A stretch of 64,000 nt of DNA from Acorus gramineus (GCA_030737835.1 CM060847.1:14673779-14737778); one strand, 5' to 3'. Numbered from the stretch's first letter, positions 12,069 through 25,869 are shown. A program made the numbers and translations. Notes: generated by a model not told the origin, from the letters alone.

Positions 12069-12540
12069 GTATGTTCACCATTGCCCTCTGCATTTATGCA
12101 TGCTTCTTGTTTTTTCAAGCATTATTTATAGGGATTTGTGTATATCTCTTGCATATATCTGGCCCTTTTGTCTTTTATCTCTGTTGGGATTTTTTTTTAT
12201 AACTCTAATATATACAATTTGTCATTTGTTGCTTAATTGTTTCTATCTACGTGATTTTCTTTAAACAAAAGTCCTTTTTACCGTCCTAGATACAATCCCG
12301 TATACCTCCCATAACAAGTATATATCTCGTTATTTTTTTTTTACATTTTCTAAAAATTACACCATTAAATTCATTGAAGTATATATTTTAGTTTTTATAA
12401 AAGTATATAGATGAAATATAATTTGAAAAAACGAAAAAAATAGAAGAATTGCATTTGGACCTATAAAAAGAGTACAACATTTTCCTTTCTTGAAAATATA
12501 TACTTTTTTTTTTATTTGTTGAACTCTATTTTGTAATCTG
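12069..12540 (+). other. Intron or 3' flank of the NLR with a MITE-like AT-rich block
   Basis: Directly after the donor-like AG|GTATGT the frame loses similarity to NLR C-termini. About 12270-12490 has ends GTCCTTTTTACCGTCCTAG and GGACCTATAAAAAG...ACAACATTTTCC, resembling the AT-rich MITE family seen elsewhere in the window. Confidence 0.4.
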
Positions 12541-15500
12541 TTTAGATAATCAAGAAGAACTGTCAATCTAAGCCATCTATGAATTTCACACCATCTAACT
12601 GCATCTATTGTTTGAGTTTTGAATGATGGGCAGCTGAGTTTCTTATATTTGGAATCTCATCATTCTGATAGAAGAAACACAGCTACCTCATCCATGATAT
12701 TTCTTTTGCATCTCATTCTCTTTTAGTCTTTCTAGAAAGTTTGATCAAGAAGAATTAGGTTGGAGAAGACCGCTTGTAACTTTCATATAAAATCCCCAAT
12801 TTTCAAAAGTAACTGCTTTTTGTGCATTATGGCTATTTATCTTTGTCTTCCAACCCTGTTTCTTCTCTTCTGCATTGTTACTTATATCTATAGCATGTCA
12901 GTCGTTGATCTATAAAGGTGCTACAAAGACCAGTTCATCCTTAAGGGCTCCTCAGGACAACATGAAAATATCTGCATATCTCTATAGCATATTAGTTTTA
13001 ATTTACAAGTACAGAATATGTTGAAAACAAAGGAACTGGAGCTTCTGAGGACAACTTATTGCTGAATATTTCTATATCTAGAGTCCCTATGCTATATCTG
13101 TATTCAAGAAAATATTTATTCTTAACCACAAAAAATTATGTTACAACAATGTTTGATGGAAATTGATCATTTGTTTGATGCTATTCATTTCTATTATGCT
13201 ATTCACAATTGATTCTGATAATTCTGATGATTCTGATTTAATGCCATAGATGTTGGGGAAGTGCGGAAACATCATTTTCTGTTTATTATTGCACTTCAAG
13301 ACAAATATCTTAGAATACCAGTTCATCTTTAAAGGCTCCACAGAACAACCTAAAAATGTCCCCACATATTAGCTTTAATGTATACAGTTGGAACTGAAAA
13401 TATTGGAATTGAAAGAATTAGACTGGGTAGTTCTCAATGAAGGGGAAAGTGAAAATTAACCACAAATTAAAATGTCATTCAATTATCCACTGAGAAGAAA
13501 TCATTTACATTTTGACACACTTCACATCTCACAACCTAAAATCTAAAAAGTTCAGGCAATATTTCACAAGACATAATCAAACAATATACCCCGTAAAAAA
13601 GTATCTATGGTTTAAGTGTGATCACTTTTACTGCTCTGTACCCTTGGGTGAACAATAATTTTTAATCTGTGTGAAAGAGAGTACAACTATTTTTCTCATG
13701 AAATAAGCAAAGGTATTCATAAAATAATTGGCAATGAAATTAGAAACATCTCCATTAGTCATTGATTGGGATTTGTTGGATGTATCTTGCTTGTATCTGC
13801 CTTTTTGTCTTGTATCCAATTCTTTTTTCTCTCTCTTCCGATATCTCAAATTTAAGTTAAGGTCTAATTGTCATTTGTTGCTCAATTGTGAGTGTGATTT
13901 TCTTGAGTATGTATATGCTTTTGTTGATTTGTTAAGCTCTGTTACATAGTTTATTTATATAATCAGGAAGAGCTCCAGTGATCAATGACATGAATTTATG
14001 AACATCTGAATGCACCTGTTATTTAAGTTTTGAATGATGAGTTTTTTCTGCTGGGAATCTCATCATTCCGATTAAAGGGCATATTACTTCATCAAGGATT
14101 TTTCTTTTAACAGCTCATTCTCTTTTACTATGCTCTAACAAGTTTTTAAATCAAATGAAGAACACCTGTACTCCTCATATGAAAATCCCCAGTTTGAGAA
14201 ACAACATGTTCTGATGCATGACTACTATTGATCTATCTTCAGACTCTATTTCTTCTCAGCTCTGTAGTTACAGCCATACTAGTTTTTGCTATGCGTAAGT
14301 TTTCACTTTTTATGTGCTTCTCACAAAATGAGTCTCATTTGTGCCTTCCATCCCTATAGTATGTTAGTTTTGATTTGTAATAGTAATGCAAAGGCCATAT
14401 CATATCCTCAAGACAACCTAAAACCATCTACATATCTAGACATCATATTAGCTTTTAGTATATATAGTTGAAACTGAATATATTAGAATCAAAGGTACAA
14501 TTCAAGAAAATTACGGCTGAATATCTCCATATCTATATAGTCCTCGCTTATTACAAGTATTCAAGTAAACAACAAGAAGGATTTAATAACATGTTGAGCT
14601 TTCGTTCCTGAATTATGTTATTGCAACATTTGATTACAATGATCATTTGTTTAATGCCACTCATTTCTATTTCGCAGGTGATGCTATGTATATCAGATGG
14701 TATTAATGCAGTAGGAGTTTGGAAATTGCAGGACTATTATTTTCTTATTTGTTATATCATTTCTCAACAAAAAAAAAAAAAAGGGTGTGGCATAATCAAT
14801 AAAAGAAAGCTCTTCCTCAGAGGAGCAAGGTATGGTGGTGTGAAGGAATTCATTCAGCTTCATATGATTGAAATTGATTTGTTTCAACGATAAATTTTAG
14901 TTAAAGGAATCTCACTGTTCTGATTAAAGGAGCACAGCTACTACATCGATCATTTTTATTTAATATTATGTTCTAACAAGTTTGATCTAGAAGAGTTAGG
15001 TTGTAGAATGCCACCTGTAACTCTCACTTAAAATTCCCTAGTTTTTGGAAATAACTATTTCTAATTCATGATGACTATTTAGTCCATCTTCCAACTCTGT
15101 TTCTTTTCACCTGTGTAATGACAACCATACTAGTTTGACATCAGTCTCCTTTTTGCATCTATTGTCTTTATAGCAGGTCGCATTTTTAAACTATAAAGTG
15201 ATACCAATACAAGTTCATCTCTATTGCTAAGTTTATAGCATATTAGTTTTAATCTAAACCGAAAATATTAGAATCCCAAGAACTAGAGCTTCTCAGGACA
15301 ACCTGCTACTGAATATTTCCATATCTATAGCTCTCACTAGCTATAAGCATTCAAGAAAATATTTATATTCAACCCCAAGAAAATTAACACAGTGTTGTAC
15401 TTTACTTAATTTTATTACAACATTTGATGAAACTGATCATTTCTTTGATGCTATTCATTTATATTTCGCAGGTTATGATACTATATATATGCAATAGGAG

Positions 15501-16650
15501 TCTGTTATTTTCTTACATGTTGTAGCACTACATACAAAAAAACAAAAAAACAAAAAAAAAAAAGAAAAGAAAGGGGGCTAAACTCTTCCTTGGAGCATGA
15601 TGTGGTGGTGAAGGAATTCATTCAGCGGCGTATGATTGAAATAGAGGACCTGTGTGGCTTCATCAATAAGAGAAAGCTCTTCCTCAGAAGAGCAAGGTAT
15701 TCATTAAACCCCATATGGTTGAAAATTTTCATCGATAAATTTTATTTAAAGGATTATTATTCCAATAAAGGAACACAACTACCATAACAATCACTTTTAT
15801 TTAAAAAAATAATTCTTTATTATTTTGTTCTAACAAGTTTTATCTAAAAGAATTAGTTTGCAGATGACCACCTGTGACTCACTTAAAATTCTCAAATTTG
15901 AGAAACTACTATTTCTAATTCAGATGGTTATTTTGTTGTCAAAGTCGTTTCTTCTCACCTACCGACCTACGTAGTTGTGGCCATAATAAGATTTTCATGC
16001 TTCTCATGACATCAATCTCATTTTTGCATCTATTGTTCTTATAGCATGTTAATTTTAATCTTTAAAAGTGTTATGAATGCAAGTTCATCTCTGTTGTTGA
16101 GTTTATTATAGCATATATAATAGTTTAAATCTATAAGTTGGAACCCAAAATTTTAGAATCCCAAGAACTAGAGCTTCTCAGGACAACCTACTACTGAACA
16201 TCTCCATATCTATAGCTCTTACTCACTTTAAGCCCCCAGAAATTAAGACAATGTTGTACTAACCTTAATTTTATTACAACAGCATTTGATGAAACTGATC
16301 ATTTCTTTGACGCTATTCATTATTCATTTCTATTTCGCAGGTTATGATGTTATGTATACGTAATAGGAGTCTGTTATTTTCTTGCAATGGCACTTCAAAA
16401 AACAAAAACAAAAACAAAAACAGAAACAGAAACGCTTCTTCCTTGCTAAAGGAATTCATTCAGCGGGCATATGATACTGAAACTGTGGAGTCCTGTGACC
16501 TTACAACCATTACTTGATTGTATGCACATCTAAATCGTAGCTATTACTTAGTTGTACTGCATTTTGTTATCTTGTTTACTGAATGCTTATGAGTGATAAA
16601 TGTTATATTCCCTGGAGTAGGTTCCAGAGAGGAAGGAATAATGTTTTGAG
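12540..16650 (+). repeat. Array of about four degenerate NLR 3'-tail units with splice-like borders
   Basis: Units of about 0.8-0.9 kb begin near 12543, 13960, 14890 and 15690. Shared words include GGAATCTCATCATTC, CTAACAAGTTT, CATATTAGTTTTAAT and GATCATTT(G/C)TTTGATG. Three units contain an acceptor-like TTTCGCAGGT (near 14684, 15467, 16337); two have a donor-like GAGCAAG|GTAT (14827, 15694). Three also carry GAAGGAATTCATTCAG (near 14842, 15610, 16450) or a close variant, which reads KEFIQ in one frame. These look like duplicated terminal or 3'-UTR exons. I cannot say whether any is transcribed, and the short ORFs are not a recognised domain. Confidence 0.65.
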
Positions 16651-16659
16651 TGTTTGAAC

Positions 16660-17000
16660 TATATTCCTGTAATTCCAATAAGATGTCTCTGGTTAATTGA
16701 AGTAATTATAATGTTAGGAGCAACCCCTCAGCCAGTTTTCCATATGAGTGTTGATATATTTAGTCCATTTTGTAATCCCTTAAATAACTTAGCGTACACA
16801 TTATGCTGTCAAAGTGTATTATATTGCACACAATGTATGAAAACTAAAAGAAAACACTAGTGCCCCTCAATGTACATTTTCACTCAGTATGACAGTGTAC
16901 TTTAATAAACAAATATATAAGTTTAAAAAATCAAAATAATTGGGGACTAAGGACATGATTGTACATGTGAGTTGAGTATATCATTTTTCTTAACTTTTTT
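16660..17000. other. AT-rich intergenic sequence
   Basis: Nothing coding is supportable here beyond the end of the NLR tail array. Confidence 0.4.
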
Positions 17001-17004
17001 TTTT

Positions 17005-17235
17005 TTTTGAGCATTGTAACACTCAATCCTTTCATAGTCTTAAATGCAAGCCTTAAATACAGTTCATATCTTGTTGAAAATTTTCATATTTTTAATTATT
17101 TATATTATTCAATTACTTCATTTTATATTATAAAAATGCATATCTTATTAAATAATATGTATGATTTTATAAAAAAAAAAAAAAAAAATCTACGGACTAT
17201 ATTTTAGACTGTAAAATGAACGGTGCAACATTTTC
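17005..17235. mobile_element. AT-rich MITE of the GTTACA family, copy
   Basis: Left end CATTGTAACACTCAATCC...TCATAGTCTTAAATGC; right end GACTGTAAAATGAACGGTGCAACATTTT. The ends are imperfect inverted copies (GTTACA/GTTGCA with GACT nearby), and the interior is almost pure A/T. Confidence 0.45.
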
Positions 17236-17737
17236 TATATTTTACTGCCATACAGGGCTTACAAAAGAACAGGTTGGCATTGTTAAAGCCAGCCCAAATT
17301 GTTATCGGATTATGTAGAAAACCTATTGGGCCATGAAGGATTGGACAAATCATTTTTTATAAGGCAAAATGTTAGAGAAGTCACACAGAGAGCGTCAGCT
17401 AGTCTACAACCACCATTTATAATTTAAAAAAATTGTATAATCATCTTAGGAAAATAGTTTTTTTTTTAAAATAGAATATATACTCTAATGAATTATATTG
17501 ATTGATTATAAAAAATATTTAAAATATTTCAACTATCGAAGTATACGGGGAATATAGGTGGGAATGTAACATAGTCTCTATGTAACAACTCATAATTAAA
17601 GAAATACATTCACTATGTGCATATCGTGTATGATTTTATGTTTAAACAAAAAGAATGATATCAAAGTGCCACAACTTGTATATAGCGAAACAAAAAACAA
17701 AAATAAAACATGGTAGCAAAAAAAAAAAAAAAGATTT

Positions 17738-17840
17738 TTGCCAAGATGCTTGATCCATAGCACAGTAGTTTGCAAAAATTCTACAAAGTATGAGATCACG
17801 AGTTTCAACCTTGGCGTTTATGTAGCACAAAAAAAAAAAG
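17738..17840 (+). mobile_element. SINE-like short element with A-tail (candidate)
   Basis: A-box-like ATAGCACAGTAGTTTG near 17757 and B-box-like GATCACGAGTTTCAACC near 17793 precede a run of 11 A residues at about 17829. The arrangement and spacing resemble a tRNA-derived SINE. No target-site duplication was found, so this is tentative. Confidence 0.35.
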
Positions 17841-18170
17841 GCATATGTGGATTGAAACATTATTCATAAAAGAATGTTGATCAAGTGGTTGAATTTATGA
17901 CTAAATTTTTAACCAAGTTCATTTAAACGAACAAAAAGATCACATCATCGTATCATTATTGGTATGTTTGCTATCATTTTCTTCATTGTTTCGGTTAAAA
18001 TTTTATTTTTGTTAAACATTGATTATTTTTTTTTACATAAATGTGAGCATCTTCATTTTAATTCAAAATCAAATTTGAGTTATTACATTGAGTAATTGAA
18101 TTTTTTTTCCTTTGTGGAAAGAGAGTATGTACGACAAATAACATATTTGAATCTTTTGTTTTATCAGTAT

Positions 18171-18960
18171 TAGGGCTGCAACTCGGACGGGTTAGGTTCG
18201 GGTTGACTCTAACCCAAATCCAACCCGAGGTTGAAAGTTTTCAACTCAAACTCAACCCAACCCGATTTTCAACCCGGTGACACTAACCCGAACCCAACCC
18301 GTAGTGCAAACCTCTAACCCGAACCCAACCCGAAAAACCCAAACACAATCAGTAACTTATTCAAAGATTTCTAAAAATATAGACATAGCAATCAAAATTC
18401 AAAATCTCAAAATCTCAATATATATATATTTGCAGGAGCCCTTGCTGTTGAATAGAAGCATAGAAAGTGAAAGAGAAGCATGGGTGTGTGTGTGTGTAGA
18501 GAGAGAGACAGAGACTCTCAATCTCCTCCATGATCAACAGTGGGTTCAGCAGAACCCCTATCTTTCATCCATAGTCAAAGAGGTAAGCTTCCTATTGTGA
18601 ATCTGTGTTATATTAAAGGGGAGAGAGTGTGAGAGCTTTAATCTTGGGTGTTGTTTTGAAGGGGAAAGACAGGTGCGGCTAGGGTTTGTATATAACTTCG
18701 TTTATGAAGTTAGTTTGGGGAAAAGAATGAACAGCAGAGATTAAAAGATATAGATATGAACAGTTCAGATTTCACTACATATTATTGTTATTGACCGGGT
18801 TCGGGTTGGGTCGGGTTGAGTATAACATCAATCCGAACCCAACCCGAAAATTTAACTAACCTGAATTTGTCAACCCGAACTCGAACCCGAATCTATTTTT
18901 TTCAACCCACCCCATTTAAAAATCAGGTTCGGGTTGAACCCAACCCAAGTTACAGCCTTA
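18171..18960. mobile_element. Non-autonomous hAT element (790 bp) with cargo and near-perfect 8-bp TSD
   Basis: Termini TAGGGCTGCAACTC and AAGTTACAGCCTTA match the element at 7006-7406. The flanks are ATCAGTAT (18163-18170) and ATCAGTAC (18961-18968), an 8-bp duplication with one mismatch. The arms again consist of ACCCAACCCG/GGGTTCGGG words. Unlike the shorter copy, the middle (about 18430-18770) is unrelated to the arms: it has a GT microsatellite, a GAGA run, an exon-like ORF ending in AAAGAG|GTAAGC (donor-like, near 18582) and a CTAGGGTTTG leader-like word. That is compatible with a captured 5' gene fragment, which I do not recognise. Confidence 0.88.
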
Positions 18961-19198
18961 ATCAGTACTAATGCAGCCTGTTGTGAATCATGACAGATGA
19001 CATGGGAAGGAACAGTGAAACAAGAGACCTGGCTGAGACAAAACTGTTAACTCATGTTTTTGTTAATCGCTTTTGTTTTTGCTCTCGGGAAGCAACACAA
19101 CCCAATTCGACCACCATCACCTATTTTCACTGTCTCACTTGTTCATGTACATCCATCTCTGTCTCTCTCTCTCTTTATTTTTGAAGAGGAAGAAGAAA

Positions 19199-19500
19199 AA
19201 AAAAAACATACCAGAGCCCCCACTAAAGACAAATTAAACGGTTCTTGCTTGCATTATGTGGGTGAGTAAATTAAATTAAATGTGTTCCACCTCCATGGAC
19301 CTTGACCCCATTAATTTTTCTAAAAAGACAATTTTCATCTAAACTAATGTGTGTAGGCTTTTCGAAGGAGTCTTGAACCAATAACACAAAATTTGACTAA
19401 TCCCATTTTTTGTTGTAGAAAGTGGATAAAGTGAAAAATAATCTTGTTTATCAGAAAAAAAACATGATTGTTTCGTGTAAATGAATTGTAAGTAGGGCTA
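19199..19500. repeat. Block B, copy 2
   Basis: Direct repeat of 1147-1450, from AAACATACCAGAGCCCCCAC through TGGATAAAGTGAAAAATAATC to AATTGTAAGTAGGGC. The copy is followed by a degenerate ACCCAACCC-rich stretch (19500-19650) that resembles a worn hAT arm. Confidence 0.8.
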
Positions 19501-20052
19501 CAATTCAGATAGGATGCATCATATTAAAAAATTGTTCAAAACCAACCCGCATAATACGGTGTCTAACATGAATCTGAGCCCGACCCAATTCTCAACATGA
19601 ACTCAACTCAAGTTTCAACATGAGGTTTTGAATTAAGTTTGGATTCGGAGGACTAGCTCGGAGTGAATGAACTATTGGGATATCTCTATTCTCTATCTCC
19701 ATCGGGCAATTCCTTCACCACCACCCCAGCGGTAAAAAATTATGCATCAGTGTTCAGCCTATACCCAAAGTTACAAAGTTAGAATAAACACTCATACATA
19801 TATATCTGGAGAAGGTAGAATAGTTATTTCTATTTATCTATTAAAAAATTATAACTACATATTAATAAGATAAATATAAGAGATAAAACATTACACTAAA
19901 CAGAAAATGTATCATTGAAGTTATTAAGTATTTAATCAATTCTTTTTTTAAATCCACTGGTGATTAAAAATAGAACTAGGTCTTGTGTTTAATTCTAGGC
20001 AACTCTCATTTTAATTGGGTAGTTATTTTCTAATTATCTATTTCATTTTATG

Positions 20053-20480
20053 ATGGCTCTAATCCAATTTTATACAAACCTTTCTTAGGGTGTCTCTCAC
20101 ACACATTCGGACCTCAATTAATTGATGGATGTTATTATATGTTAATTAAATATCTCACTAATACTCTTTAAAAAATCTCAAATTTCTAGATTGGAAAGAG
20201 AGAAGACCCTTATCACTTAGGCCCTGTCTGGCTAGGAGGGTTATAAATTGAAACGACCATCATTTTAACCTCTCCTCTCCCATTGTCTCGCGTACAAACA
20301 CCTTGTTGTATAGAAAAATGTTATGGTCCATTTTTTTAGCTTCATTTTAATTCACACATTTTTTAAATTTTTTTTTAAAAAAATATATAACTCATTCAAT
20401 GAAGTACATACTTTTATAAATTAAAAAATAGAGCATGTAATCCAACGAATTATATGAATCTAGAAAATGTTAATTTTTTT
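20053..20480. repeat. Block A, copy 2
   Basis: Direct repeat of 1-395, starting TGGCTCTAATCCAATTTTAT and ending around GAATCTAGAAAATGTTAATT. The difference pattern is mostly substitutions and poly-A/T length changes. Confidence 0.8.
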
Positions 20481-23400
20481 CTACCGACTATAAATCTGTT
20501 ATGTGAATATATAGTGCGAATGAGGTATACATATAGAACTAGAATTATGACAAAAAAAGAACTATATGTATACCAACGCACTTGTTTGTAGAAGGTGATT
20601 GAAGATGAATCCAACCAATAGTTAAATTTTAGTTCAATCTTTAATAAATGTTTTTTTTTTATCACAAAGATCTTAGGTTATGTTCGGTTAGACAATTGTA
20701 AAATTGATTTTAGATAAAAGCTGAGTTCAAAACTGATTTTATAAAAAGTTGCCTCTTCACAGTTTCTGAAAAATTAAGGTTTTGAACATTTTTTCAAAGA
20801 AATCTGTCCATAGCTTTTAGCCCTAATTTTTCTTTTGAGAAATGGATTTAAAAAATCAACTTTTAGATTAAAAAACTGTTAAAAATGATTTTAATATTGA
20901 TTAAATAATAATAAAATCAAGGAAAAGACCATAACAACAATAAATTCAGGATATACATATTGACATACGTCTGTGGCACAAAAAGTGATGCAGCCAACTT
21001 TTTTATTATTTTTATGTTCATATAAGGCCTACTTTCATAGCTGTCATTGACCATTGTTATTGCAATTATATATGTTAGGGTGGGCCCATCATCCAAAAGC
21101 AGCTAACAGTGAAGCACGATTACACACGACGTATTGTTTTCAGTCTCATTTCAATCTCTATATCTTTTATTTTTTTTAATAATCATATATATTATTTAGT
21201 GAGAATATATATTTTAATAAGTTATATAATTTATTTTTAAAAAATTATATAAAAAAATTAACAAAGCATATATTTTGTTTATTTGTACTTATGAATAACG
21301 AGATATGTGAAATTGATTGTGTGTAAAAACGTTAAAAAAAAGGATTGAAAATAAAAAAAAATATTCATTTAATTCAATCACATATGTATTTTATTATTTT
21401 CGTGAAAATATATATGCTTCATTAAATGAATATATATTTTATAAAAACACATTCAACATTTTAGGAATTGTAAAAGGATTGTAGAAAAGAACATTCCTAA
21501 CATTTTCTAAGACGAAATCCTTATTCTTCTACTTCTTGAATTCTTTTTAAAGGAAGCATGGATAGATTTTGTTATTCATTAATTTAGAGATAAAATTCCT
21601 TTGATACAATTAGAGCAATATTTAAACATTTCTGTGGACCAAGAAGAGAATTTCCTTGTTCCAATACATTTTGGTCAGTAAGAGCATGATGGATGTTTTT
21701 AGCTTTTACTGGACTTCATTAGTTCCTTTAGGCTCTAATTGTGTAGAAAATCTAAATATATTATAAATATAAAAGGTAACGTAGAAAAGGTTGAGAGATA
21801 AAACTCCATCTGGTCTTACTTCTTGTTAAAGGCTGAGAGATAAAACTCTCTATAGCATCAGATTGTAATTGTTGGGGGTTGAGAGATCTTTGCCTCACTC
21901 CCCAAGCTTTCTTCTCTTTTCTTCTAATGTACATTTTATAATATTTTACTTGAAACGAAATTATTTACCAAGCAAAAAAAAAAAAAGAAGAGAAGGGAGA
22001 GAGAAACACAAATACATGAAAGACTACATTTTCAATATTTTGCGTTAAAACTCAACATAGTTTGTTAATTAAATTTGAGATTTGATCTTATCCAATACAA
22101 CTCAGTCAAACTCTTATTCTTAATAAATTGTATTTCATTAATTAAGAGAATTTCCTTTCGTTATAATTTATTTAATTGGCTTTAAATATATAACAAAAAT
22201 TTTATGGGAGAGGGAAGGGATGCTTTATTAGATAAAGTGTCGGTTTAGAACTGCTAATTTATGTGTTTCTCCCCATTATTATCAAACAAATGATAAATAT
22301 GTCCATATTGCATTTATAAGAAAGAATGCATAAAGATTTTATTACACTATTATAAAAATTGTACTTATGTCCGTCAAAAATAACAAAAATACCCCCCGAT
22401 CAATTTTTCAGTATATTGTTAACACTACTTAATACATTGTTAAGTGTTTTTAGTTAACAATTTCTAATATATTATTAACTTTCTCAAAATGTTAACAGAC
22501 GGCGAGAGACATTTTTGGTATTTCTGACGGACCGACTAACAACATCCGTTTTTAATGATCTAAAAATAACTTTTCACCGCTTGAGGGACCTAAAAAAAAC
22601 TTGAAAACTTTCAGGAATCTAAAAATAAATCATGGTGATAGCAGGGACCCCTAATTAATTTTATCAAAAAAAATTGAAATATATAATCAAATGAACTGTG
22701 TGCATATTTTTTTGGTAAAAAAAAAAACAAATCATATACCAGGCTATACCAAGCCTAACATAATGTGCTATTGCACAGTTCATGATATATTTTCTTTGCT
22801 CAGCCAACTTCGAGGAATCATACTTATCTAAATGTGGTACGATATATGTTGCATTAATAGTGGTTAATTACAAGCTACAATTTTTCATATAATTGATACG
22901 GACCCTGACATTGAATAGCATTGCCTACCAAATTTTAAAAACCAAAAGATAAATGTGTGTAGCCGCGTTCGCCGTCTCAACTGTTTTGATTTTTTAAAAG
23001 TATATATATATTTATTTATTGAAACACACGTTGTTATTTAAAATAAAAGATATGCTAAGATAAATTAATATATTTTTCTTTAAAAATTAAAAGAAAAATT
23101 CATACACTGCGATAATATAATATACACTACGATCACACTATCCCAGTGTATAAGTGGCTGGAGGAACACTTTTAAACTATAAACAAGATCGTAAAACAGA
23201 CTGACTATATCAATTCTTTATTAAATATAGCCATCCTCCTATTGAACAAAGAAAAAAAAGGGGGAAAGTCATTTCACAAATCAAACACTTCAATAAATTC
23301 AGCAGAAAGGCACAAATTTAAAAGGAACCACATGTGAGTTGGAGACAATATTGATGTTGAATGTGGAAATTCAGACACATTAGTGTGTGGAGTGAGACAT

Positions 23401-25200
23401 GCGCATACAAATTCCCCCATTATGTCTCCTCCCCTCTTCAAAAGGGCTCTATTAAATATCATGTAATGACAATTATAATAAATTCTCCCCCCTTCATAAT
23501 AAATAGTTTGTTCTTCGAGGGAAGTGGAGGATCCACATATGATATCACACTAAATACATTAATGAACTTTTTTTTTTTTTTGCCACATGAAAAGGCATTG
23601 CTTAGTTTCACATGAAAGAAAAGCAAAACATTTATTCAAAGAGAGGATATGTCCACATCAAAAGTTATCATTAATTTTGATGATTAATTATGTTACATGA
23701 AAATCTTATATTGTTAGAGTTAATGTTGAGTGAGTCCCCGAATCTGGATTCTCTTTTTGTGTTATGTGTTTAATATATTAAAATCGTGTGAGTAATTTTT
23801 AGTTGTTGAATATGTGGGGAGGGCTTACTTTAGAATTTCATCTAAAAAGTCTCTACCTATCCACACACACCCAAGATGGACCCTGATTAAGCTTTTATTT
23901 TTCAACATTATAGAATTAAATTAATCCATGCAATGACTTAATGAGCTTCACTGTGGTTCTAACTATTCTGATACATATTTAGGGTTGAAAAGGGCTTTTT
24001 TTGTAACAGAAATTTTTTTCCTATATATGTTGTTGTTTGTCAATGTGTCTGGAGGAAAAGGTGTGTGTTTATTAAGGTTTTATTATGAGCTCATGAATTC
24101 AAGCCATGAATTCATGAAAAGGTTTGGTGGTACAGTATTGGCCTTAAATTGTACACTGTACATGTAATTCGTAGGCTTTTGAGTCTCGATCTTTGTCTCT
24201 TTTTTTTATAGGTATATAAAGTCAGAGTCTTTAGGATGTATATATACTACTTTCACTTTGACTTCTCTCTAATGGAAGCACTCTTGAAAGTCCCTACTTG
24301 AAAATTATGTAATTCCTGAAAGTTCCATTTTTTTTATTTATTTATTTTTGGTCGCATTACTTGTGAATTCCTTGTTCAAATCAATGGTAAAAAATTGCTA
24401 CATGATTTCGATCACATAATTTTTGGCAGGGTATTTTAGTAATTTTTCTTATTTTACCTTATTTGTTTAGTCCCTTCTTTGTTTGGATTAAAGAGATTAT
24501 TTTTTGTGAGAGGCAGTTCTGTATAGGATATGATTGTTGATATTTTATAGCTCGTTTTACAGTATCATATACTATGCTATTATAGTGTATAACGCAAAAA
24601 AAAAAAAAAAATTATTTTTTTAACGCAAAAAAAAAAAACTATTTATGTATCTCAATATATACTTTACTTTTAATGGCATGTACTTCAATTGAAGAGTGTA
24701 TAATTTAAATAAAAAAAACACGGTGTGGACTGCAATTGGAGTTATAAAAGGGATTGGATATATCATTTTCCGTAGGATATTCTTTAATAAGAGAATAAAA
24801 TGGTGTTGATGAGAGATGTTGAGAGAATTTTGCAATTCGATTACTTGACAACGATAAATCATTTTTTGTGTGAATGTAGGTAAATTTTTCCAAACATGTA
24901 TATCTGTGTTCTCTTGTGATTTTTTTCTCCTTATTTTTTTACGTGTATATCTACTTGGGTTAAATAAATTTTTATAAGCAAGAACATTATTGATCCAAAA
25001 CTCTCACGCTCAATCGTTTTAATAGTCACTTTTTCAATCCCAATACTTCATGATTTGTTTCTCAAAAAAAAATACTTCTCGATTTTTTGAAATATATATA
25101 TACTTATTGAATAAAGACTGAAAATGAATATATTTGAATGAATTGAATATAGACCTTTCTACATTTTTAGTAATAAATATATACTATAATATTATATATC
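20480..25200. other. Gene-poor AT-rich intergenic region
   Basis: No exon-like sequence that I can support. 21130-21500 and 24960-25240 resemble the AT-rich MITE family (TTTTCAGTCTCATTTCAATC...). About 22360-22530 holds an inverted pair, GTCCGTCAAAAATAACAAAAAT against ATTTTTGGTATTTCTGACGGAC, likely another MITE remnant. The rest is low-complexity DNA. Confidence 0.5.
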
Positions 25201-25249
25201 TTGTATACTAAGTTAGAACCACAAAAATGATGGAGTGTATACACCCTTA

Positions 25250-25728
25250 CCCCCGTTTGGATCACGGGTTAAGGGAGTATAAGGGGGGTATAAGGGTGGT
25301 ATAAGAATAGATAGAAAAAATGGATGTTTGTTTGCAGAGTATAACTTGATAATACTAGACCAGTTTAAACGAGTATAAGATAGTATAACAATTCTAAGTA
25401 ACCCCTAGGATAAGCTATACTCAGTTTATCTATTTCCATAGATAAGTGGGATCCACCTACAAATATAAAAAAAACACATCTCATTACATCAAATCACCTA
25501 TCAACACCTCTTATACATCAATATGGCTCACATGTCATATCAACTTTTTACACCTTATTTATATTTAATTCTTCATCAATCAAACAATTCAACCTTTATT
25601 CTTACATTTTTCAATTAGATTAAAAAAAACATAACCAAACAGAAAATTTCTTATTCTTATAGAATTGTTATCTATATTGTCATAATTATCTATCCAGAAT
25701 AACTCAATTCCTTCATCCAAATGGGGGC
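25250..25728. mobile_element. Tourist/PIF-Harbinger-like MITE (about 479 bp) with TTA TSD
   Basis: Left end CCCCCGTTTGGAT and right end ATCCAAATGGGGGC are inverted copies. TTA lies directly outside on both sides (25247-25249 and 25729-25731), the target duplication typical of PIF/Harbinger. The interior is non-coding, with GTATAAG words repeated near the left end. Confidence 0.65.
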
Positions 25729-25869
25729 TTATTGTTCAGCATGTCTAAAGCTTATTTGGGTTGAGCAGTGACGCAGAGATAAGCCGGAAAATGTGTACAT
25801 TTGACGTTGAAGATGCATTTCTTGCATTTTATTCACAAAAATTAAAAAAACCTCCAGTGTTTGAACAAT

